Part shown: piece after piece, positions 28,163 through 35,975 of the stretch | Numbering within the stretch: the stretch's first letter is position 1 | Layout of the letters: each line of letters opens with the position of its first letter | Assembly (NCBI GenBank): GCA_040367435.1 | Contig: BAABWY010000005.1 | Coordinates: 62,001 to 126,000 of the forward strand | Direction: 5' to 3' | Length of the DNA: 64,000 nt | Origin: Hyphomicrobiales bacterium 4NK60-0047b | GTDB lineage: Bacteria; Pseudomonadota; Alphaproteobacteria; Rhizobiales; HXMU1428-3 | Program-made: the position numbers and the translations under genes | Notes under the pieces: model-generated | Database searches by the model: none | What the model was told of the DNA's origin: nothing | The model's input: only the letters and a program-made list of their open reading frames with translations

Positions 28163-28987
28163 ATGACTATAAAAACACGTATTGATGCCCGGTTTGAGCA
28201 GTTAAAGACAGAAAATCGTGGTGCTTTAATAACTTTTGTCACGGCCGGTGACCCGACTTATGATGTCTCATTAGAGATTTTAAAATCATTGCCAGAGGCT
28301 GGCGCCGATATTATTGAATTGGGCATGCCTTTTTCTGACCCGATGGCTGATGGGCCGGCCATTCAACTCGCGTCTGAGCGGGCTTTGGCCAATGGCCAAA
28401 ACATGATCAAAACACTTGAGATGGTGCGCGAATTTCGCAAAACAGAACCAGACACACCTCTTGTGTTAATGGGCTATTTCAACCCTATTTATTATTATGG
28501 CGCTGAGAAATTTGTTCACGATGCCAAAGAGGCGGGTGTTGATGGTTTGATTGTGGTTGATGTTCCACCAGAGGCTGATGATGAACTTTGCATTCCGGCA
28601 ATGAAAGTCGGACTTAACTTTATTCGCCTTGCGACACCTACTACAGATGATAAGCGCTTGCCTATGGTTTTACAAAACACCAGCGGGTTCCTCTATTATG
28701 TCTCTGTGACGGGAATTACTGGCGTAAATGCGCCTGATATTTCAGATGTGTTGAAAAACGTTGCACGGATACAGGGTCAAACGGATTTGCCGATCGCGGT
28801 TGGATTTGGTGTTAAATCAGCTGAACAAGTTCGCGAGATCACCGCTGGTGCTGCTGGTGCTGTGGTTGGTTCTGCGATTGTGCGGGAAATTGAAGCTAAT
28901 TTAAACGAAGATGGCAGCCCTCAAGAGGGGCTTGCTATGCGTGTCAAAGCACTTATATCTGAATTAGCTCAAGGTGTTCGAACTTAA
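28163..28987 (+). CDS. trpA: Tryptophan synthase alpha chain
   Basis: 274 residues, TIM barrel. [39 protein letters not shown] (catalytic Glu), [27 protein letters not shown] (catalytic Asp), [10 protein letters not shown] and [14 protein letters not shown] are all present. It cleaves indole-glycerol phosphate and passes indole to TrpB. Last trp gene here; the anthranilate-stage genes are not in the window. Confidence 0.97.
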   Translation: MTIKTRIDARFEQLKTENRGALITFVTAGDPTYDVSLEILKSLPEAGADIIELGMPFSDPMADGPAIQLASERALANGQNMIKTLEMVREFRKTEPDTPLVLMGYFNPIYYYGAEKFVHDAKEAGVDGLIVVDVPPEADDELCIPAMKVGLNFIRLATPTTDDKRLPMVLQNTSGFLYYVSVTGITGVNAPDISDVLKNVARIQGQTDLPIAVGFGVKSAEQVREITAGAAGAVVGSAIVREIEANLNEDGSPQEGLAMRVKALISELAQGVRT

Positions 28988-29357
28988 GTTTAAGAGATTA
29001 CACGCAACAATTTATGCATTTTTTTGTAATTTTAGGTCATTTTTGCTAAAATTTTGAAAGAAAGCCTCTTAGAAGATACCTGCTTGTATGCATAAAAATT
29101 ATTGTTTGAAGATGTGTTCTTTTTTCTATAGTTTGCCTAAGATTATATGAGACGCCTCAATAGGCATTATATTTGAAGCCTCGATAGGCTATGATTTTAT
29201 AAAATTAAGAACTTTAACCAAAATTAAAGTTAGTTCCGCAAAACCGGCATTGTTATTCGTTTTTAATGATGTTTCGTGGGTAATTGGTGTATTTTAGAGC
29301 ACAGAATAAGCTCAGCTTCTCCCAAGAATGGGATTGTTTTAGAAAGGCGTAAGTGAC
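28988..29357. other. trpA-accD spacer with a paired small direct repeat
   Basis: 370 bases without a gene. Two copies of GCCTCRATAGGC at 29154-29165 and 29178-29189, each able to fold as a short hairpin (GCCT/AGGC), 24 bases apart. The rest is AT-rich and probably carries the accD promoter. No clear trpA terminator is visible. Confidence 0.5.
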
Positions 29358-30440
29358 GTGAACTGGATTAACAATGTTGTTCGTCCCAAAATTCAGGATA
29401 TTCTCTCAAAGCGAGAAATGCCTGATAATCTTTGGGTTAAGTGCCCTGAGAGCGGACAGATGGTCTTCCACAAAGATTTGGAGGCCAACCAGTTTGTTGT
29501 ACCCGTTTCTGATTATCACATGCGCATGTCTGCGCCTGATCGCCTGAAAGACACTTTTGATGATGGCGAATATGAAGAAATTGAATTTGCTGAAGTTGCT
29601 CATGACCCGTTAAAATTTCGCGATGAAAAGAAATATGTCGACCGTTTAAAGGACGCTAAAGCTAAAACTGATCTCAAAGATGCAGTTCTTGCTGGTGTTG
29701 GAAAAATTCACGGTATGGATGCTGTGGTAGCGTGTCAGGATTTTAATTTCCTTGGTGGTTCACTTGGAATGGCAGCTGGTGAAGCCATTGTTACTGCTAT
29801 GCTGAAAGCTGTTGAGCTTGAAGTTCCGTTCATCATGTATGCAGCTTCTGGCGGTGCGCGTATGCAAGAAGGTATTTTATCTTTAATGCAAATGCCGCGC
29901 ACAACTGTTGCAGTGCAACGACTGCGCGAGGCTAAACTTCCTTACATCGTTGTGTTTACAAATCCGACCACTGGCGGTGTTACAGCATCATATGCCATGC
30001 TTGGAGATGTGCATATTGCTGAGCCTGGTGCTCTTATTTGTTTTGCTGGCCCGCGTGTGATCAAACAAACCATTCGCGAACAATTGCCTGAAGGCTTCCA
30101 ACGCGCTGAGTATCTCCTTGAGCATGGTATGGTTGATATGGTTGTTCATCGTCACCAAATGAAAGATCAGCTTTCTTCTCTATGCCACATCTTGATGAGA
30201 GAGCCAGTTCCTGTTACCGAGACAACTCTTGTCGACACTGATGCTCATAAGAATGGTTCAGCTGTTGGTGAAACACTTGTTTCTTCTGAAGATGGTGATG
30301 CTGAAATTATTTCAGTTCAATCTGATGAACCTGCTGTTGATGCTGACCTTGAAAGTGGTGATGAGGCTCCTTTAGAGCAACCTGATGTTCCACATGATGA
30401 GGCTCAGGCAAAAGAGAACCAGGATAAATCCGCTTCTTAA
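29358..30440 (+). CDS. accD: Acetyl-CoA carboxylase carboxyltransferase subunit beta
   Basis: 360 residues, GTG start with AGAAAGG upstream. The crotonase-like core has YPxx-free alphaproteobacterial blocks: [57 protein letters not shown] and [20 protein letters not shown]. The N-terminal zinc ribbon is degenerate: [20 protein letters not shown], then VVPVSDYH, so only one of four cysteines remains. As I recall, this is also seen in rhizobial AccD. An acidic C-terminal tail of about 70 residues is poorly conserved. folC follows. Confidence 0.95.
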   Translation: MNWINNVVRPKIQDILSKREMPDNLWVKCPESGQMVFHKDLEANQFVVPVSDYHMRMSAPDRLKDTFDDGEYEEIEFAEVAHDPLKFRDEKKYVDRLKDAKAKTDLKDAVLAGVGKIHGMDAVVACQDFNFLGGSLGMAAGEAIVTAMLKAVELEVPFIMYAASGGARMQEGILSLMQMPRTTVAVQRLREAKLPYIVVFTNPTTGGVTASYAMLGDVHIAEPGALICFAGPRVIKQTIREQLPEGFQRAEYLLEHGMVDMVVHRHQMKDQLSSLCHILMREPVPVTETTLVDTDAHKNGSAVGETLVSSEDGDAEIISVQSDEPAVDADLESGDEAPLEQPDVPHDEAQAKENQDKSAS

Positions 30441-30527
30441 CGTCAAGCTTTATTTTTACTCTTAAATTTATTACTGGTAAATTTTTATGATCCGGTTGAA
30501 GATCAGCCAAAAGTGCAACAGGCCTCA

Positions 30528-31853
30528 ATGAAACGTTCAGAAACTTTGCTTCAAGAGATGCATAAGCTGCACCCTAAGTTGATTGACCTTTCACTTGATC
30601 GCATACATGGGCTCCTTGAAAAACTTGGCAACCCTCATAAAAAGTTGCCGCCTGTTATTCACATTGCCGGGACAAATGGCAAAGGATCTGTGCTGGCTTT
30701 TTTAACGGCCATTTTAGAGGCGCATGGAGACCGAGTTCAACGCTTTTCTTCTCCGCATTTGGTTTCTTTTCATGAGCGGATTAACTTACCCCTTGAAAAA
30801 GACAATCAAGTTAAAACGTCCCCCATTTCAGAAGACCAGCTCGTTGATGTGCTTCAACGCACGAAAGATGTAAATGGCGAAGATCCGATTACATTTTTTG
30901 AAATTACCACTGCTGCTGCCTTTCTTGCCTTTTCAGAAACTAAGGCCGATTGGTGTTTGTTAGAGACAGGACTTGGCGGACGGTTAGATTCAACGAATGT
31001 GATTGCATCACCAGTGGCGACCATCCTTTCCCCTATTTCTATTGATCATACCAAATTTCTTGGTGAGAGTATTCGGGAAATAGTACGAGAAAAAATCGGA
31101 ATTTTAAAAGCGAATTCTCCTGTTTTTGTTGGCCTTCAAGAACCGGAACCTCTTGAATTGATTGAACAACGCGCCGCTGAGATTTCGGCCTCCTCTTACA
31201 TACGTGGGCAGGACTATGATGTTTATGCCCAGCGCGGCCGGTTGGTTTATTCTTCGCCTGATGCGTTGTTTGACCTGCCTTTGCCTCGCAATATGCTTGG
31301 TCGTCATCAAATTGAAAATGCTGGCCTTGCCCTTTGTGTGGCTCAGCATTTATTAAAAGAACGGCTTAATCCGGACGCCCTTGCAACTGCAATGAAAACA
31401 GCTCTTTGGCCCGCACGCATGCAAAGATTACAGGCCGAAGATTACTCACCGCATTTGCGACAAGAAGATGAGCTTTGGCTTGATGGCGGGCATAACCCAG
31501 CGGCAGCTTTGGTGCTGGCTGATATTCTTGGTGATTTAGAAGAGCGTGTTTCGCGCCCACTTCACATCATTATTGGCATGATGGATGGGAAAGATGTTCG
31601 CGGCTTTTTAAAGGAATTTCTTGGGCTTGCTTCTCAAGTGATTGCCGTGCCTATTCCGGGTGAAGAAAATGCAATGAACCCAGATAGACTAGCTGATTTG
31701 GCTTGCGAAATGGGGTTTGAATCTGAAAGTGCCGCGACCCTTGATGACGCTTTACAAATTAGCGCTGAAGGACGACATGAAGGCGTGCGCGTATTGATTT
31801 GCGGCTCACTTTACTTGGCTGGTTATGTTTTGAGTTTGAAAGAAACTAGCTAA
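30528..31853 (+). CDS. folC: Bifunctional folylpolyglutamate synthase / dihydrofolate synthase
   Basis: 441 residues from ATG at 30528; a GTG five codons upstream is less likely. Mur-ligase fold: P-loop HIAGTNGKGSVLAFLTAILE, SSPHLVSFHERINL, FFEITTAAAFLAFSE, ETGLGGRLDSTNVIASPVAT, ISIDHTKFLG, and ELWLDGGHNPAAALVLADIL in the C-terminal half. It adds glutamate to dihydropteroate and folates. Located after accD as in rhizobia; trxA, its usual follower, is displaced by accessory genes. Confidence 0.94.
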   Translation: MKRSETLLQEMHKLHPKLIDLSLDRIHGLLEKLGNPHKKLPPVIHIAGTNGKGSVLAFLTAILEAHGDRVQRFSSPHLVSFHERINLPLEKDNQVKTSPISEDQLVDVLQRTKDVNGEDPITFFEITTAAAFLAFSETKADWCLLETGLGGRLDSTNVIASPVATILSPISIDHTKFLGESIREIVREKIGILKANSPVFVGLQEPEPLELIEQRAAEISASSYIRGQDYDVYAQRGRLVYSSPDALFDLPLPRNMLGRHQIENAGLALCVAQHLLKERLNPDALATAMKTALWPARMQRLQAEDYSPHLRQEDELWLDGGHNPAAALVLADILGDLEERVSRPLHIIIGMMDGKDVRGFLKEFLGLASQVIAVPIPGEENAMNPDRLADLACEMGFESESAATLDDALQISAEGRHEGVRVLICGSLYLAGYVLSLKETS

Positions 31854-31906
31854 CTGACTAGTCAATTTTTCTTGTTTGCATCCTGCCCTTCATAGATATG
31901 CGTCAC

Positions 31907-32380
31907 CTATTTCTTCTGACATCCAGTAAATGGGATGGGTTCTTCAAGGACATAATTTTCTTCTATCTCCGCTACGCTATAGCCTGCAACTGCCTGGTGT
32001 GTTGGTTCAATATTCGTTTTGACGATGGATTTGTCACATAAAATTACTTTAGGAAAGTCGTTTGTTTTTTCTATTTCTAAAGTGTAACTTCGGCTTCGCT
32101 TAAACCTCTTGCCCTCACGATAGAACTCTTCCACCATAGGGGCCTGACAGCAACCACCATTCCAAATTTGGATAATGTTTACAATCTTGCCAACCTTATT
32201 GAATAGATAGATTGTCTCAAAACTACTGTTCGTATCTTCTCCCATAAAGGAGACCATTATTTTTGAATAGTTAGCAGATATAGCTGCCTTCAAAGACATT
32301 TGTGAAGACATCAGTAAAGTCAAAGCAGTTAAGGCCAGAAAACTAACCCAGATAATATAGTGAATTCTACGTTTAATCAT
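31907..32380 (-). CDS. Hypothetical membrane-anchored protein
   Basis: 157 residues; not recognised. One N-terminal membrane segment (IIWVSFLALTALTLLMSSQ, 9-27) after a basic start MIKRRIHY. The rest is likely periplasmic with WNGGCCQAPMVEEFYREGK and a C-terminal Cys (FTGCQKK), so disulfides are possible. It lies in the accessory segment between folC and trxA. No clear neighbour partner. Confidence 0.55.
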   Translation of the reverse strand: MIKRRIHYIIWVSFLALTALTLLMSSQMSLKAAISANYSKIMVSFMGEDTNSSFETIYLFNKVGKIVNIIQIWNGGCCQAPMVEEFYREGKRFKRSRSYTLEIEKTNDFPKVILCDKSIVKTNIEPTHQAVAGYSVAEIEENYVLEEPIPFTGCQKK

Positions 32381-32519
32381 TTAACAACTCACCTCACCAA
32401 AAATCAGCGCTCTATTTTGTCAAATTACCTTTATCAATTTTTAAAAGTGTATTGCAACAAACTTGCTATACTCCCTTCAAATGATTTCCATTATTCAAAG
32501 GGAGTGAATATAAAGTTTT

Positions 32520-32786
32520 TTACTGCACCTCCGATGACCTCCGACAACCTGTACTACGGCCCCATCTCTGGCGTTTTTGCTTCCATTTTATATGGCTTTT
32601 GCAGCGCTTTAATGCTCTGGCACAAGCTACACTACCTTTTCTGTGTTGGGCATGTGTCGTTATGACTCTATTTTTAGTATCCACTGCCTTATATGCGCAA
32701 TATACTGCTGAGGCAGGTGTTGTAGCAGTTGAAAGAATAACTGCTCCTAAAAAAGCGGCTGCAGATAATGTTTGAACCTGTTTCAT
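32520..32786 (-). CDS. Small secreted cysteine-containing basic protein
   Basis: 88 residues from the ATG at 32786, which has AAGGAAGTATC upstream; a frame open to 32810 is longer by eight residues. Signal peptide MKQVQTLSAAAFLGAVILST then TTPASA. The mature part starts VYCAYKAVDTKNRVITTH and contains four cysteines and many Arg/Lys (ARALKRCKSHIKWKQKRQRW). From memory, small exported proteins of this YCxY...C...C...C pattern occur in rhizobia; function unknown. Confidence 0.6.
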   Translation of the reverse strand: MKQVQTLSAAAFLGAVILSTATTPASAVYCAYKAVDTKNRVITTHAQHRKGSVACARALKRCKSHIKWKQKRQRWGRSTGCRRSSEVQ

Positions 32787-33021
32787 GATACTTCCTTTTA
32801 GATAATTCACGCCAGGGGCTTTATCCCCCTTGAAAGATCTGTCGCACTGTCAGGCAAAAAGGTTCATAATTTTTACATCTTTCTATTTCTAAGGTTTATT
32901 CTTTGAGCAAAAGCGATGTACTTTCAAGAAAAAGACCCGGTAACCGATCATTTCAAGTTCTGTTTTGTATTGTCTCCAGATGTTTGAGCGAACTGTTTTA
33001 TGGAAGTATCTATCGTCCTTA

Positions 33022-33696
33022 TTATCTTGTTATAGTATCAATACACTTTAGAAGTTCCTGTTCTAAACCATCACCTCGGCATATATCACCATGACAGGGG
33101 ATGAGTACATTCGGACTGTATAAAGACACAAAATCATTTGCCCATTCCTGGTATTTTTCTCGATTCTCTACTCCATAGCTCGGAAATGTTTTAAGTAACT
33201 GCGGGGTGCCATTTTCCTTTTTATTTTTCAATATTTTTGGACCACAGAATGCATCTACGACTATAAGGGCCTTATTCTTTCCCTCTTCAATGCAAAACCA
33301 AACTTCCCCTGTCTTTAATCCAACTGGTTCAACAATTGTTATGTTTTTTGGGAGCTGCATCTCTAGGTCATTAAGTGCATTTATACTCAAGCCTGTAACT
33401 TTTTCTAAACGAGAGATAGCATTGGTGGGAGCACAAAACTGCGCATTTGGAAACCGAAGGGTTGCATCTTTAGCCCCTTTGTTGTGGTAGTGGTTTGGGG
33501 CTACAATAAATTTGACTTCAGCCACACTTTCCAGTTCTTCCCAAGCTTCTTCTGAAGTGTTTGCAAGAGGACTTACCAAGCATAAGCTTTTGCTTGAAAG
33601 TTTGAGCGCAACTGAGCGCAAGTTTCCATTTGTTGCTTCATATAAATTGTTAAATGGACTTAGCTTTTGAAATGTAATTTTGTTTGCCACTTGCAA
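33022..33696 (-). CDS. Metallo-beta-lactamase-fold-like protein (DUF4336-like)
   Basis: 224 residues. NLRSVALKLSSKSLCLVSPL, FIVAPNHYHNKGAKDA in the place of the first metal motif, ALIVVDAFCG, and LIPCHGDICRGDGL at the end. The HxH-type and terminal HGD elements suggest a reduced MBL fold, but the full HxHxDH motif is absent, so catalysis is uncertain. Members of DUF4336 look similar. Stands alone, no operon partner. Confidence 0.6.
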   Translation of the reverse strand: MQVANKITFQKLSPFNNLYEATNGNLRSVALKLSSKSLCLVSPLANTSEEAWEELESVAEVKFIVAPNHYHNKGAKDATLRFPNAQFCAPTNAISRLEKVTGLSINALNDLEMQLPKNITIVEPVGLKTGEVWFCIEEGKNKALIVVDAFCGPKILKNKKENGTPQLLKTFPSYGVENREKYQEWANDFVSLYSPNVLIPCHGDICRGDGLEQELLKCIDTITR

Positions 33697-33958
33697 AACA
33701 CTCCCATAATTTTACACACCTCTTTTACTCAAATTTTATTTTTCTGAAATTTACATTTCTCATTTAATTATTAAGAATGTAAAAATAAAGTATAGACCTT
33801 ACGTTAATCTATAGACTAACCCCTAATACATTACATACGCTTTTAAGCCCTCAAATAAAAATGAAATTTTATTGCAGGCTTATTACATTAGATTGCATTT
33901 TTTCGTTTTAAGGTATGCTCCTGACATAATGCAAAAAAATCATTTTAAGGGAGCAAGT

Positions 33959-34540
33959 ATGACTGATACGGAGAATAAGAAGGGTACCAGTGAAGTGGCT
34001 ATTACCAGGCGTGAAGGAGTTTTTGCCATGGGGGCAGCCGCTGCTTTGAGCATGCTAGGTTCTGGCTCTGCAGTGGCAAAAAAAGTTTCTGGAGAATTTG
34101 ATCAGTCGAACATCAAATGGAATAGCTTGGAGGGTATTGAAAATATTTGGTACCACATCGTCAGAGTTGATTCTCAAGCTAAAGTGGTCGATATAATCTT
34201 CAAGTTTGCGGCAAACAAGAAGGTCGTTCTGCACCGACACCACGCAGATTATAGTACGTTCATCATACAAGGTGAGTTACGTCTTTATGACAAAGATGGT
34301 GCTCTCAAAGAAATCCGGCCGACGGGAAGTTATGTCCAGAAAAAAGCTGGAGGACCTCCGCATGATGAAGGTGGAGGAGACGTGGATTGCATTGCCTGGT
34401 TTAGCAACTGGGGCACTGATGGTGTTATTTATGAAGTTCTGGATGCAGAATTGAAAACCGCTGCTACCTTTGGCCTAAAAGATTTTAAAGCTTTGTTTGA
34501 AGCTCAAGAAAAACCAATACAACCAATTATACCTGGATAG
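33959..34540 (+). CDS. Cupin-domain protein with a twin-arginine signal
   Basis: 193 residues from ATG at 33959, with AAGGGAG at ideal spacing; the frame runs back to 33872. N-terminal TRREGVFAMGAAAALSMLGS followed by AVA fits a Tat signal, so a folded, perhaps metal-loaded protein is exported. The cupin barrel has HRHHADYSTFIIQGELRLYD and a second motif with PPHDEGGGDVDCIAWFS. Substrate unknown. A terminator follows at 34552. Confidence 0.75.
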   Translation: MTDTENKKGTSEVAITRREGVFAMGAAAALSMLGSGSAVAKKVSGEFDQSNIKWNSLEGIENIWYHIVRVDSQAKVVDIIFKFAANKKVVLHRHHADYSTFIIQGELRLYDKDGALKEIRPTGSYVQKKAGGPPHDEGGGDVDCIAWFSNWGTDGVIYEVLDAELKTAATFGLKDFKALFEAQEKPIQPIIPG

Positions 34541-34551
34541 TTACTTGAATA

Positions 34552-34589
34552 AAGCACACCTTCTTATTAACTCGGTTGGTGTGTTTTTT
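34552..34589 (+). terminator. Terminator of the cupin gene
   Basis: Arms GCACACC and GGTGTGT with a 17-base loop, then TTTTTT. It starts 12 bases after the cupin stop codon. Confidence 0.75.
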
Positions 34590-34646
34590 CGATCATTGAT
34601 ATCTCCTTAGGTTTCATTTGCGCCCCCCTGCAGATGAAGCTGACAT

Positions 34647-34689
34647 AAAAAGCCTGGCGTGATGTTTTCCAATCTAACGCCAGGTTTTT
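34647..34689 (-). terminator. Terminator of the SnoaL-like gene (near copy of the trxA terminator)
   Basis: AAAAAGCCTGGCG ... CGCCAGGTTTTT, 13 bases from the gene end. Most of it, including AATCTAACGCCAGG, is repeated at 35401-35443 downstream of trxA. Confidence 0.85.
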
Positions 34690-34698
34690 GTTCATTAA

Positions 34699-35181
34699 TT
34701 ATGCAGGCTGATATGGCAATGAAGAATGATGCAAGACTATTCGCAAAACGCCTGCTTCGTCTTTTTTATAGCCCCAGCTTTTGTCAGCCTTCGTTACGGC
34801 GCCATCTTTATCTGTGAAAGAAACCGAACCCATCCACATGGCAACATCGCCTTGAATGAAACTTGCCGATGTTTCGAATGCAACTGAGCGCCACCCTCTC
34901 AAACCAAAGCCAGTATCATTTGGGTATTTATCATTGTGAGCTACAAAATAAGATAATGCACCTTCACGGGTCGGGCGGAAAGTTTTCTCTCCTCCTGAGA
35001 GTGTTGGTTTGAAAAGTACGGGCCCCAAATTATAGCCATAGGCCGCGTCTAGCGCACCATTTGCTAATTCGGTTGCAGCTTCAATACCGTTCTCTTCATA
35101 GGCCTTGGAGATAGCAATCAGGGCATCAGCCCAAATATTACGTGCATCAGCCAGTTCTTGTTCTGTAATCGCATTACTCAT
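34699..35181 (-). CDS. SnoaL/DUF4440-like protein (often mislabelled phosphoribosyl-AMP cyclohydrolase)
   Basis: 160 residues from ATG at 35181, with AAGGAG eight bases upstream; the frame is open to 35205. Conserved blocks: YGYNLGPVLFKPTLSGGEKT, FRPTREGALSYFVAHNDKYP, DTGFGLRGWRSVAFE and VLRIVLHHSSLPY. From memory, relatives in marine bacteria carry the same LFKP and HHSSLP motifs and are sometimes named phosphoribosyl-AMP cyclohydrolase; there is no HisI metal motif here. A cone-shaped NTF2-like fold is likely; function unknown. It lies between two similar terminators. Confidence 0.65.
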   Translation of the reverse strand: MSNAITEQELADARNIWADALIAISKAYEENGIEAATELANGALDAAYGYNLGPVLFKPTLSGGEKTFRPTREGALSYFVAHNDKYPNDTGFGLRGWRSVAFETSASFIQGDVAMWMGSVSFTDKDGAVTKADKSWGYKKDEAGVLRIVLHHSSLPYQPA

Positions 35182-35400
35182 TATTATTCTCCTTAAGTGG
35201 CGCATTTAAAATGCGAAGAATTGATGGATTTGGTCTGTTAGACAAATTTCTAATGACCAAGTTTCGTAGATTTTTTCCAGCTGGCCGGACGGTATTTTGC
35301 AAACCGGAGAGAGTCAAGATCTATTGATTTCAAATTTTTTGATAGTGATATGTTTTTTGAAGAATGAGTTAGTATTTGAACTGAGGAAAATAATTTCATA

Positions 35401-35443
35401 AAAAAGCCTGACTTGATTGCTTGCAATCTAACGCCAGGCTTTT
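35401..35443 (-). terminator. trxA terminator
   Basis: AAAAAGCCTG at left and CAGGCTTTT at right, with an inner GATTG/CAATC stem. It lies 22 bases past the trxA stop on the minus strand. It resembles the terminator at 34647. The spacer 35206-35464 contains nothing else convincing. Confidence 0.85.
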
Positions 35444-35464
35444 GTTTGTTTATTTTGCTCTTAT

Positions 35465-35785
35465 CTATACGTAAGAGTTTAGCCACTCTTCTAGTGAGCT
35501 TTTTGGTAGAGCACCAGTTCTTGTGTCAGCTAGCTCACCATTTTTGAAGACCATCAGAGTTGGTACAGCACGTACGCCATATTTAGCTGATGTATTTGGG
35601 CCGTCGTCCAGGTTTACTTTGACGATCTTTGCTTTGCCTGACATTTCAGAGGCAACTTCATCAAGTGCTGGGGCCATTGCTTTACAAGGTCCGCACCAAT
35701 CTGCCCAGAAATCAACTAATACAGGCTCGTTAGAATTTAGAACTTCGGCTTCGAACGTTTCATCTGAAACAGTGATAGTTGCCAT
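35465..35785 (-). CDS. trxA: Thioredoxin
   Basis: 106 residues. Active site VDFWADWCGPCKAMAP with Cys31 and Cys34, cis-Pro in YGVRAVPTLMVFKNG. Cytosolic disulfide reductant. In rhizobia it lies between folC and addA; here addA is on the same strand upstream and folC is separated by accessory genes. AAGGAAGAAAAAG precedes the ATG. Confidence 0.96.
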   Translation of the reverse strand: MATITVSDETFEAEVLNSNEPVLVDFWADWCGPCKAMAPALDEVASEMSGKAKIVKVNLDDGPNTSAKYGVRAVPTLMVFKNGELADTRTGALPKSSLEEWLNSYV

Positions 35786-35975
35786 CTTTTTCTTCCTTTG
35801 CGTATTTCAGCTTTTTGTGTTTCAGATCAATCGGGCTTCTGTGAGTGATACTCTCTATTTCTATGAGACTCACTCACTTCATAGCGATTCCTGATCTTTT
35901 AATCTTGTTAGCTAGAAAATAGGAACGAATAAAATAAAGTCAAGTCCTCTAATCCTTCTAGCATTGTCTTTTCAG

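Noticed and set aside
29430-29520. Damaged zinc ribbon in AccD as a sign of a broken gene
   Set aside because: As I recall, rhizobial AccD proteins share the loss of these cysteines, and the rest of the enzyme is intact.
30487-30530. Short leader peptide before folC (ATG at 30487, stop overlapping the folC start)
   Set aside because: Only 14 codons, with no known attenuation of folC and no supporting structure.
35250-35486. 78-codon minus-strand frame downstream of trxA
   Set aside because: It overlaps the end of trxA and the terminator hairpin and shows no recognisable protein features.
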